From CAZNMF01 sp035547155 (GTDB lineage: Bacteria; Acidobacteriota; Vicinamibacteria; Vicinamibacterales; SCN-69-37), in the NCBI GenBank assembly GCA_035547155.1, contig DASZVJ010000010.1:1-11077 (forward strand): 11,077 nt of DNA, written 5' to 3'. Below are positions 1-5,903 of the stretch, in pieces (position 1 is the stretch's first letter; each line of letters opens with the position of its first letter). The translations under genes were made by a program, and so were the position numbers. The notes under the pieces were generated by a model. It searched no databases and was not told the DNA's origin. It saw only the letters and a program-made list of their open reading frames with translations.

Positions 1-366
1 CACTGCGGCATCGGACCACGTTCGTGCTCATCCGGACCGCGTGAGACCTGGCCGAGGGGCACGACATTCAAGTCGATCCGTCCGATCGTCCAGGTCGATC
101 CGCACGACAGGCGTGATCAGACGCGCGTACGTCCGGCTGCAGGGCGCGATCGGCCGCCTGCAGCACGCGATCACGCGCGCACATCAACGCGCACGCGCGT
201 CTGCAGACGCCCACCGTCTTTCTGCAGTGGAGCATCGCGGAGACCCGGGCGCCGATCGTCGAACCACTTTCGCCCGAGAGCGTAAGTCTAGGCTCGAAAA
301 AATGCCCTCTCAAGTCTTTCTGGCACAAGAAGATCCAGGCTCAGGTCCGCTGACGTCGTCCGACTG
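1..366. other. Non-coding flank of the repeat locus, no convincing gene
   Basis: I see no gene here. Open frames exist on both strands, but they are arginine- and serine-rich, have no good ribosome binding site and run straight into the repeat array. Much of the stretch shows a loose 21-22 bp periodicity, described separately, unlike the coding DNA from 3060 onward. Positions 230-366 are a transition zone. The last 30 bases before 367 (CAGGT..GCTGACGT..) resemble the corresponding outer edge of the right arm (about 2538-2565, minus strand), so the duplicated arm probably extends somewhat beyond the regular array. Confidence 0.5.
72..243 (+). repeat. Outer 21-22 bp periodic repeats (GTCGATCCG, then CTGCAG)
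   Basis: GTCGATCCG occurs at 72 and 94, 22 bp apart. CTGCAG then occurs at 137, 158, 201 and 222, with spacings of 21, 43 (about twice 21.5) and 21. A second motif, GCGATC, repeats at 146 and 167, also 21 bp apart. The sequence between the sites is a GC-rich variation on CGCGCACGCGCG. These are degenerate tandem units of the same length class as the main array at 367-740 but with a different core. The right flank carries two matching sites 21 bp apart on the opposite strand (2636-2662), and CTGCAGGGCGCG is identical in both flanks (137-148; minus strand 2662-2651). Function unknown. Confidence 0.6.
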
Positions 367-740
367 GATGGGTCACGTCGATCCACAAGATGGGTTACGT
401 GGATCGACTCGATGGGTCGCGTGCTCCGACAAGATGCCTCACGTCCGATCCGAAGATGCCTAATCCCCACCAGGTAGTTGCCTTCACCCGTCGGAGTAGT
501 TCCCTGCACCGGCCCGACCAGATGGGTCACGCGCACCGGATAGATCCCTCGCGTGCGATCACTAGATGCCTCACGTGCCCACAGTAGATGCCTGATGCGC
601 GCTGAGTAGATGACTGCACTGATGCGACTAGATCCCTGCTGTGCACCTGATAGATGCCTCACGCGCACCGAGTAGATCCCTCACGCGCGCTCGATAGATC
701 CCTCGCGCGAGTCGACTAGATGGGTGCGGTTACAACGGGC
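367..740 (+). repeat. Left arm: 17-unit array with exact 22-bp period
   Basis: Units start at 367, 389, 411, 433, 455, 477, 499, 521, 543, 565, 587, 609, 631, 653, 675, 697 and 719, with no slip in the 22-bp register. The core is GATSSSTCRCGYGC, followed by eight looser bases usually ending TA. Positions 4-6 are a G/C trinucleotide, nearly always GGG, GCC or CCC. The sixth and seventh units begin GTT instead of GAT, and one unit (609) carries GAC. Most substitutions lie in the 3' part of each unit. The array is an inverted copy of 2184-2535, unit for unit. It is not a CRISPR, because there is no alternation of constant repeat and unique spacer. Because 22 is not divisible by 3, all three frames cycle and stay open by chance, giving spurious 22-residue repeat peptides. 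Function unknown; tandem protein-binding sites or the arm of a non-autonomous element are possible. Confidence 0.9.
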
Positions 741-758
741 CACGGGCCACGGGCGACC
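738..758 (+). repeat. GGCCACG heptamer phrase repeat (3 units)
   Basis: GGCCACG, GGCCACG and a variant GGCGACC lie in tandem immediately after the last 22-bp unit, overlapping its final bases. The same seven-base phrase appears in tandem in the hrcA leader at 10521-10548. It belongs to a class of short tandem phrase repeats seen several times in this window outside genes. Confidence 0.6.
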
Positions 759-810
759 GGAACGGCGCGCCGGGAACATGGCTTTTTGCGCGCGTGACGA
801 GCCGATCGTT

Positions 811-839
811 GAGCCTGTCAGGAATTTTGTGTGTGGGGC
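811..839 (+). repeat. IS256-family left terminal inverted repeat
   Basis: It begins GAGCCTGTCAGGAATTTTG and continues through a GTGTGTG run. It matches the reverse complement of 2130-2158 at about 24 of 29 positions by hand count. The transposase promoter must lie within or just inside this end, because the start codon is only 18 bp further on. Confidence 0.85.
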
Positions 840-857
840 GTAGCATGAGGAGTCTGT

Positions 858-2111
858 ATGCCCCTTATCCCGAAGAAGTCCGTGGAAAAACTGCCGCCGA
901 TCGACGCGGCCGTGCTGGATCAGTTCGGTCCGGCGGCCGGGATGTCGATGGCCGACATTGACGCGGCCACGCGGCGGTTGAAACGCGCGCTGGTCGAGCG
1001 GATGCTCGGCGGGGAGCTGAGCCATCACTTGGGCTATGGCCCGGGGGAGCCGCGGCCCGATGAGACGAGCAATCATCGCAACGGCACGAGTCCGAAGACC
1101 GTGTTGACCGACGAGGGCCCGGTGGCCCTCGACGTGCCCCGCGACCGCGCGGGCACGTTTGCGCCGGTGCTCGTGCCCAAGCACGCGCGCCGGCTGCCGG
1201 GCTTCGACGAGAAGGTGCTGGCGCTCTACGCCCGCGGGTTGCCCACGCGCGAGATTCAGCACTATCTGCGGGAAATCTATGCGATCGATGTGTCGCCGGA
1301 TCTGATCAGCGCGGTCACCGATGCCGTGGTGGCGGAGGTCACCGCGTGGCAGGCGCGGCCGCTCGAGTCTCTCTATCCGGTGGTGTTCTTCGACGCGCTC
1401 CGCGTGAAGATGCGCGAGGACGGCGTGGTGCGCAGTAAAGCGGTGTATCTCGCCCTCGCGGTGTTGGCCGATGGCCAGCGGGACATTCTGGGGATCTGGA
1501 TCGAGCAGACCGAGGGCGCCAAATTCTGGCTGAAAGTCTTCACAGACCTGAAAGCGCGCGGCTGCGAGGACATTCTCATAGCGGTGACCGATGGCCTCAA
1601 AGGCATGCCGGAGGCGCTCGAAACGGTCTATCCGCAGACGACGTTGCAGACGTGCGTCGTGCATTTGATCCGCCGGAGTCTCAACTTCGCCAGCTGGAAG
1701 GACCGCCGCGCGCTCGCCGCGGCCCTGCGGCCGATCTACACCGCGAGCAGTGCCGAGGCGGCGGCCGAGGCGTGCGAGGCGTTTGCCGCCGGGCCGTGGG
1801 GGCGCCGGTTTCCGCTGATTGCCCCGGCGTGGCGCGCGGCCTGGCCGCACGTCGTGCCGTTCTTCGCGTTTCCGCCGGCCGTGCGGCGACTCATCTACAC
1901 GACCAATGCTCTGGAGAGCGTCCACGCGCGCATCCGGAAAGTGATCAAGACGCGGGGACATTTTCCCAGCAACGAGGCCGCACTCAAGCTGATCTGGCTC
2001 GCGCTGCGCAACATCGCGGCCCTCTGGCGCCATCCCGTGCTCCATTGGCGCCGCGCGCTGGAGGCCTTGGCCCTAGCCTACGGCGATCGCTTCTTGCGCC
2101 CTGACGCGTAA
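858..2111 (+). CDS. IS256-family (Mutator-type) transposase
   Basis: A 417-residue DDE transposase that would cut and join the ends of its own element. An AGGAG at 848-852, six bases ahead of the ATG, supports this start. The N-terminal region (about 30-110) carries the family's DNA-binding part, including the LSHHLGY and NHRNG segments. The catalytic domain shows D179 in the FFDALRVK strand, D245 in AVTDGLKG and E353 in TTNALESVHARIRK, the expected DDE triad. C266 and H269 (CVVH) form the conserved C-x2-H motif just after the second Asp. Length is normal for the family and there is no frameshift or early stop, so the enzyme looks functional. It is the only gene between the terminal repeats. 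The long frame on the opposite strand (681-2045) is a composition artefact. Confidence 0.95.
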   Translation: MPLIPKKSVEKLPPIDAAVLDQFGPAAGMSMADIDAATRRLKRALVERMLGGELSHHLGYGPGEPRPDETSNHRNGTSPKTVLTDEGPVALDVPRDRAGTFAPVLVPKHARRLPGFDEKVLALYARGLPTREIQHYLREIYAIDVSPDLISAVTDAVVAEVTAWQARPLESLYPVVFFDALRVKMREDGVVRSKAVYLALAVLADGQRDILGIWIEQTEGAKFWLKVFTDLKARGCEDILIAVTDGLKGMPEALETVYPQTTLQTCVVHLIRRSLNFASWKDRRALAAALRPIYTASSAEAAAEACEAFAAGPWGRRFPLIAPAWRAAWPHVVPFFAFPPAVRRLIYTTNALESVHARIRKVIKTRGHFPSNEAALKLIWLALRNIAALWRHPVLHWRRALEALALAYGDRFLRPDA

Positions 2112-2129
2112 AATGCGGAGCCATCACCA

Positions 2130-2158
2130 GCCTCACACACAAACTTTCTGACACGCCC
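2130..2158 (-). repeat. IS256-family right terminal inverted repeat
   Basis: On the minus strand it begins GGGCGTGTCAGAAAGTTTG and runs into GTGTGTGAGGC, pairing with the left end at 811-839. It starts 18 bp after the transposase stop codon, which makes the element compact. Confidence 0.85.
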
Positions 2159-2183
2159 TGGCGCGACGACCTCGTAAGCCCTC

Positions 2184-2535
2184 CCGTGGGCGCGCTACAC
2201 CCATCTGGTTGCCTCACGCGAGGAATCCACTCGCCGCGCGTGAGGCATCTATCCCGTGCACGGCAGGGATCTCGTCGCGCAAGTGGAGTCATCTAGTCAG
2301 TGGACATGAGGCGTTTACTCCCGGCACGCGAGCGATCTGGTGATCCGGCGCGAGGGATCTGTCTGGCGCGCGTGATCGATCTCGTCGGGCTGGTGCAGGG
2401 AACTTCCCGCACCGGTGAAGGAGACTATCCGGCGCGGTCGAGGCATCGTCGGACCGGACGTGAGGCATCTTGTCGGAGCGCGCGACCCATCTATCCGGTG
2501 CACGTGACCCATCTTGTCGATCGACGCGACCCATC
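2184..2535 (-). repeat. Right arm: 16-unit array with 22-bp period, inverted relative to the left
   Basis: Read on the minus strand, units begin at 2535, 2513, 2491, 2469, 2447, 2425, 2403, 2381, 2359, 2337, 2315, 2293, 2271, 2249, 2227 and 2205. Order matches the left arm from outside inward: three GGG units, two GCC units, two units beginning GTC/GTT, later the single GAC unit (2293 versus 609), and a GATGGG unit innermost. Fifteen aligned unit pairs agree at about 266 of 330 positions by hand count. One unit of the left arm (675-696) has no partner. The unit at 2315 has lost its GAT core. A 17th, drifted unit lies at about 2536-2558 and the register is lost beyond it. The arm was therefore copied as a whole in inverted orientation and then diverged by substitution. 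Confidence 0.9.
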
Positions 2536-2558
2536 TCGTCAGTGCACGTGAGCAGAAC

Positions 2559-3059
2559 CTGTGGCGCGCAAACGTGGCATTTCAAAGGACTTGCGGTCAC
2601 GCTCGCGAGGTTGCCCGAAGGTGTCCGTCGCGCGCCTGCGGACGCGCGTACGCGCCCTGCAGTTGCGCGTCGGCGCCAGTAGATCGCGGTCGCGGCGCTC
2701 CGACCGGCGCGAACGGGCTCCGAGGAAGTCCCGTACGGCGCTCTCGCCACGCCGATACCGGTGCGCAGCCGCGCGTACACGCCCGATGATCTCGCTGAAG
2801 GTGAACTCGAGGTCCGCGTGCGCTCGCGATGCGTCGGCTGACGTCGCTCGGATCCGCGCTCACGTCGCCCCGGGCGTGGGCGTCGACGCCGATGTCCACG
2901 TCTCGCTGGCGCCCGGGGCCGCGTCGCGCGTGCTCTCATTGTTACTCTCGGAACTGCTCGGAAGGGTTCGGACATTCGGCCCCATCGCGACATCTCGGAC
3001 GCGCGTGTTGTCTGAGAACCAGGTGCGATCCTCGGCAACTGGCTGAGGTGACTGTGGCC
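2559..3059. other. Non-coding or degenerate flank of the right arm, no convincing gene
   Basis: No gene can be supported. Overlapping open frames exist on both strands (for example 2561-3046 plus and 2289-3038 minus), but they are rich in Arg, Ser and Ala, lack good start signals and merge into the repeat array. CTGCRG sites at 2636 and 2657, 21 bp apart, mirror the outer repeats of the left flank, so at least 2559-2662 belongs to the duplicated locus. A plus-strand segment around 2850-2960 has a more protein-like look (alternating Val, Ala and Leu), but I could not assign a family. It could be a gene remnant. Confidence 0.45.
2636..2662 (-). repeat. Outer CTGCAG-type repeats on the right flank
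   Basis: On the minus strand CTGCAGGGCGCG at 2662-2651 is identical to 137-148 of the left flank, and CCGCAG follows 21 bp later. The distance to the first 22-bp unit is about 100 bp shorter than on the left, so the right flank has lost units or the left has gained them. Confidence 0.5.
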
Positions 3060-3064
3060 TCAGC
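3042..3064 (-). terminator. Possible stem-loop at the end of the four-gene operon
   Basis: GCTGAGG at 3042-3048 pairs with CCTCAGC at 3058-3064 around a 9-base loop, overlapping the stop codon at 3060-3062. There is no clear T-tract after it on the minus strand, so intrinsic termination is uncertain. Confidence 0.3.
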
Positions 3065-3905
3065 GCTTGATTCGAAGGATTGCGCGACACATCGCCATCG
3101 CGAAACCCGAAAACATGATGACGTCGATCACAAGCGACAGCCGGTACAGCCCCAATGATCCGAGTGCCATCTCCAGCACGGCCCATGCAACAACGACGAG
3201 CGCGATCGCCCTGGAGAGAAGGCCTTCGCTCGACATGTACATGCACCGCAGCATCAGACCGCCAAACGAGAGACCCAGCATCGTCTGAGCCACTGTCGCG
3301 ACTCGTGGCCATGGCAATTGCGCGCCGATCAGGCTGACGGCGCTGAGGCTGGCGAGAAATAGGACTGCGCCTCCCGGCCGTCGCAAGCTCAACTCGATTT
3401 GGCGCGGGTCGTCGACAGTCTCCGGCCATCGTCGAACGATCTCGCGCAAGCGCTCGCCGATGAGGTATCCAGCCCAGGCTTCGACAAGAGTCGCGGCGAT
3501 GATCGCGCTTGCGATGACATGGCCCGCCAGCCAAGACGCGAGCACCGCTTCCCGCCTGTGTTCGATCACGATGACGACGAGACCGGCCAGAAGCGCCACG
3601 ACCAGGACCGTCGTCCATTTCAGAAATGTCGGAACGAGAAGCGGTGCGAAGGGCGGACGCTCCATCAGGTGCGTGGCGACTCGCGCTTTCGCCAGCATGT
3701 AGTCAGCGAGTTGCGTCGTCAGCAGCGCGACGAGTCCGATGACGAGAAGGCCAGGGAAGAGCATGGCCCGATCGGCGATGCTCGGATTCAGCGGCCGTAC
3801 GGATTCGATGACAATCGCCAACGCCGCGCCGGACACAGCCATCCGCGGCAGCCAGCCGCTGCGTTGCCAGAATGTCCTGAAGTCTGGTGGCGACGCTATT
3901 GCCAC
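3060..3905 (-). CDS. Uncharacterised multi-pass membrane protein (last gene of operon)
   Basis: With a GTG start at 3905 the protein has 281 residues. The GTG is preceded by GAGG about six bases upstream and overlaps the last 10 bp of the gene before it, which suggests translational coupling. An in-frame upstream start at 4037 would lie deep inside that gene and is less likely. About eight hydrophobic segments are visible, near residues 21-37, 46-66, 96-116, 122-148, 178-196, 200-220, 230-250 and 254-276. A polar loop (about 150-177) contains ERLREIVRRWPETVDD and is probably cytoplasmic. No signal peptide, metal site or nucleotide-binding motif is evident. I do not recognise the family. Its place at the end of an operon with another small membrane protein and two soluble proteins suggests a membrane-associated role, but no function can be given. 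Confidence 0.75.
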   Translation of the reverse strand: MAIASPPDFRTFWQRSGWLPRMAVSGAALAIVIESVRPLNPSIADRAMLFPGLLVIGLVALLTTQLADYMLAKARVATHLMERPPFAPLLVPTFLKWTTVLVVALLAGLVVIVIEHRREAVLASWLAGHVIASAIIAATLVEAWAGYLIGERLREIVRRWPETVDDPRQIELSLRRPGGAVLFLASLSAVSLIGAQLPWPRVATVAQTMLGLSFGGLMLRCMYMSSEGLLSRAIALVVVAWAVLEMALGSLGLYRLSLVIDVIMFSGFAMAMCRAILRIKR

Positions 3906-4714
3906 GTCGCCTCGATCTCGACGATCTGTCCCCGCACGTTCAGTCGGGCTCGTCCCAGGACCGGCCGTTGATCGACGATGCGACCATCGCTCAACTGCAG
4001 GGTGAGACAATCGCATGTCGGATCGTACGCATGCCACGGCGCCTGTGAGCGATCCGTCGGTACAGTGGCTGCGATGACCTCCAGGCTATTAGGTCCGGCC
4101 TGGTCGAGAAGCGAGATGATCTCGATGTCGAGGACGTTGTTCTCCCGATCCACGTCCAATACGAGGTCGATGGGAATCGTCCGCGTCTCTGTCTGTTCGG
4201 GCACGAATTCGACGATGACGAGATGAGCACGACGAGCACTCGGATCGTCGGCGACGCGTTCGAGCTCGGCGCCAAGTGCACGATCGGGCGTGACGTAGCT
4301 CAGACCGATCCCATCGCCCAGCCCGAGCTGACACTTCGACTCGCGGAACCATCGAACGAGCTCCGTCTCCACCTCGCCCGAGACGATGTCGAATGGCGCG
4401 ACGATCGACGCGTCGCGCGGCTTGGGCGCGTCCGGACGTGTGGTGAAGCACCAGATTTCGTCGAAGCCCGTGAAAAAGTTGAACGCGGCCCGCAGGTTAC
4501 GGATGAGCCGTCCTGGCACGAGGATCGACCCGGACATGGGCTCGCACTGCGGAAATCGACGAAAGACGTCGTGCATCGAGCCCGGCTCGTGGTTGCTGTC
4601 GATGCAGGTCACGAGGACGAAGCGGAACGCGGACAACAATTTGGGATCGTCGCGCAGCGTGTCGCCGATACTCGCGTTGAGGTGGCCGACGGTCATCCGG
4701 TGAACAACAGGCAT
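3896..4714 (-). CDS. Uncharacterised protein with DUF2283-like C-terminal strands
   Basis: A 272-residue soluble protein with no signal peptide or membrane segment. The N-terminal two thirds (1-165) is unfamiliar: it contains FRFVLVTCIDSNHEPG and a hydrophobic FNFFTGFDEIWCF stretch, and Cys at 37, 57, 89 and 128. The C-terminal part resembles DUF2283, a small beta-rich fold: residues 229-270 run from YDPTCDCLTLQLSDGRIVD to RGQIVEIEATW, and 182-200 (IDLVLDVDRENNVLDIEII) look like a second, partial copy. The ATG at 4714 lies 13 bp after the preceding stop and has a weak ribosome binding site; an ATG seven codons in is an alternative. It overlaps the next gene by 10 bp. The DUF2283 resemblance is from memory of the motif and needs a profile search; function unknown. 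Confidence 0.7.
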   Translation of the reverse strand: MPVVHRMTVGHLNASIGDTLRDDPKLLSAFRFVLVTCIDSNHEPGSMHDVFRRFPQCEPMSGSILVPGRLIRNLRAAFNFFTGFDEIWCFTTRPDAPKPRDASIVAPFDIVSGEVETELVRWFRESKCQLGLGDGIGLSYVTPDRALGAELERVADDPSARRAHLVIVEFVPEQTETRTIPIDLVLDVDRENNVLDIEIISLLDQAGPNSLEVIAATVPTDRSQAPWHAYDPTCDCLTLQLSDGRIVDQRPVLGRARLNVRGQIVEIEATWQ

Positions 4715-4727
4715 GGTGGCAACTCGG

Positions 4728-5315
4728 CTAGCGCAGCGCGCTCAACTCGTCGAGCAAGGAAGTCTCATCGTCTCTGACCCAGATCGACGCCGCGGTCAGC
4801 TTCCGATTTGCCGCCCAGGCGACTCGCGTGAGCGGTTCGAGTCTTCGAGCCTCATCCGGCGAGAAGGGGGATTGCCTCAACGCCGTCGCGACATCGGCCT
4901 CGGCCACGTGCACGCCACCCACCTGCAGCGCGGCACCCCAGCGAAGACAGCCGGCTTCGTTCGTCAACAGGCGCCATGTGAGATCCGGATGCGCTTCGAA
5001 CGTGAGCCATCCGTGCCTGAAGGTATCCGCCGCGTCGGCCTTGCACACCTCGCCGAGACTGTACCGCTCGCGATAGTCCCACTCAGCGCTCGCAAAATAC
5101 GTCTGGAGCACCTCGGGAAAATGTCCCGCGTCGAGATCGAGCTCGATCGTCGTGAGATGAACGTAGCCGTCGAGAGCGCTGTGCCTTATGACATCGTCGA
5201 TGAAGCGAAATAGCCGTTTGGCACTCTGCTCGTCACCTCGTCCGGCGTTGAATGAGCGCGTCAACGGGCCGGCAGCGCCCGCAGCGTCGAAGACTTGACG
5301 GAAAGAACTCGTCAT
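4728..5315 (-). CDS. Uncharacterised 195-residue soluble protein
   Basis: The ATG follows directly on the stop codon of the preceding gene (TAGATG, no gap), so the two are almost certainly co-translated. The sequence is acidic-to-neutral and globular, with YVHLTTIELDLDAGHFPEV, WDYRERYSLGEVC and a LRWGAALQVGGVHVAEADV segment. There is no signal peptide, transmembrane segment or known catalytic motif that I recognise. The C terminus (about 150-195) looks helical. It sits second in a four-gene operon between a small membrane protein and the DUF2283-like protein. I cannot assign a family. Confidence 0.7.
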   Translation of the reverse strand: MTSSFRQVFDAAGAAGPLTRSFNAGRGDEQSAKRLFRFIDDVIRHSALDGYVHLTTIELDLDAGHFPEVLQTYFASAEWDYRERYSLGEVCKADAADTFRHGWLTFEAHPDLTWRLLTNEAGCLRWGAALQVGGVHVAEADVATALRQSPFSPDEARRLEPLTRVAWAANRKLTAASIWVRDDETSLLDELSALR

Positions 5316-5699
5316 CTACGTACGATCGCCGCGTGCCGGTCGGATGATTGTGGCAGTCAGAAACAGGATGAGCATGAAAGAGCTAACCAACTTGGCCACG
5401 ATTGGGCCTTCCCTCGTCAGCCAGAGCGCCAAGCCCCAATAGAGCACGATCGCCGTGATTTTCAGATATTTGGCGCGGCGGCTGCCGTGAGGCGTCGGCC
5501 AGCCCGATGGGCTGGTCGTGCGACGCCGCAAGAACGCTGTCGTGAACGCAACACACGTCGCGACCAGCACGATCAGTCCGCCGATTCCGAATTGCCGGGG
5601 CGGCAGCCATCCCTCCACGAAGAGAACGACGAGTGCCGACAGCGCAATGGCCATCGTCAGCTGGATGAGCCACAGGCTACGGTTCGCGTTCGTTGCCAT
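5316..5699 (-). CDS. Uncharacterised small membrane protein (first gene of operon)
   Basis: A 127-residue protein with about four transmembrane helices, near residues 8-29, 38-57, 81-97 and 101-119. A basic loop between helices 2 and 3 (RRRTTSPSG..GSRRAKYLK) would face the cytoplasm, putting both termini on the same side. The ATG at 5699 has GGGA about nine bases upstream. It leads the minus-strand operon running to 3060, and its promoter must lie in the divergent gap at 5700-5903. No family recognised. Confidence 0.7.
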   Translation of the reverse strand: MATNANRSLWLIQLTMAIALSALVVLFVEGWLPPRQFGIGGLIVLVATCVAFTTAFLRRRTTSPSGWPTPHGSRRAKYLKITAIVLYWGLALWLTREGPIVAKLVSSFMLILFLTATIIRPARGDRT

Positions 5700-5780
5700 G
5701 AGATGTCCCGTGATATCCAGCAGCGGTTCATCGACCGCGCGTCGCGATCGCGCCGCTTGCCCGCACGTGTTGTAGCGTCA

Positions 5781-5795
5781 ACCTGACGAACAGGT
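5781..5795. promoter_or_regulatory. Candidate operator palindrome ACCTG-N5-CAGGT
   Basis: ACCTGACGAACAGGT is a perfect 5-bp inverted repeat around five bases, flanked by TCA and CAA. It lies 14 bp upstream of the TTGACA box, where an activator or shared divergent regulator could bind. No regulator is encoded nearby. Confidence 0.35.
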
Positions 5796-5808
5796 CAAGC
5801 CTGACGCC

Positions 5809-5837
5809 TTGACACGCCTTCGTACGCGTGAAACGAT
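5809..5837 (+). promoter_or_regulatory. Candidate sigma-70-type promoter for the secreted protein gene
   Basis: A consensus -35 box TTGACA (5809-5814) is followed after 17 bp by AACGAT (5832-5837), a weak -10 with three consensus matches. Transcription would start about 60 bp ahead of the ATG at 5904. Confidence 0.4.
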
Positions 5838-5903
5838 GCGCGCAAATTCGCATCAACGCAGGACGGTCTCGTGCGCGCAGGCGCTCGGAGGCGGAGGCGA
5901 TCG

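Larger units (their letters stand above)
811..2158 (+). mobile_element. IS256-family insertion sequence, apparently complete
   Basis: The element is about 1.35 kb and has a single full-length transposase framed by imperfect 29-bp terminal inverted repeats (811-839 and 2130-2158), both containing TGTCAG and a GTGTGTG tract. Size, one-gene layout and terminal sequence fit the IS256/Mutator-type family. Members of this family usually duplicate 8-9 bp of target, but the bases before 811 and after 2158 do not match, so no target duplication is visible. It sits almost centrally between the two inverted 22-bp arrays, with about 70 bp of spacer on the left and about 40 bp on the right. The missing duplication suggests rearrangement after insertion, or that the present flanks are not the original pair. 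Confidence 0.92.
5700..5903. promoter_or_regulatory. Divergent intergenic region between the unknown operon and the secreted protein gene
   Basis: This 204-bp gap must hold promoters for both directions. It contains an interrupted palindrome (5781-5795), a CCTGACG motif repeated at 5782 and 5800, and a TTGACA at 5809. No RNA gene was seen. A GTG at 5871 could extend the plus-strand gene, but its own ribosome binding site favours the ATG at 5904. Confidence 0.6.

Noticed and set aside
41..463. 140-codon plus-strand frame at the left edge
   Set aside because: It runs through both periodic repeat regions and is Arg/Ser-rich; no ribosome binding site supports the start.
367..740. CRISPR array
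   Set aside because: The period is only 22 bp, there is no constant repeat alternating with unique spacers, the two arms share the same units, and no cas gene is present.
367..740. Integron cassette recombination sites
   Set aside because: Units are tandem with no genes between them, and no integrase or attC-type core pairs were seen.
802..810. Target-site duplication of the IS
   Set aside because: The nine bases before 811 do not match those after 2158 in direct orientation.
681..2045. 454-codon open frame on the minus strand across the IS
   Set aside because: It is antisense to the transposase, rich in Arg, His and Gly, and has no recognisable motif. It is a by-product of GC-rich codon use in the real gene.
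2289..3038. 249-codon minus-strand frame
   Set aside because: It spans the repeat array and the low-complexity flank, is Arg/Ser/Pro-rich, and has no start signal or family motif.
2561..3046. 161-codon plus-strand frame
   Set aside because: The N-terminal half is Arg/Ser-rich. A slightly protein-like C-terminal part was not enough to call a gene; it is noted as a possible remnant.
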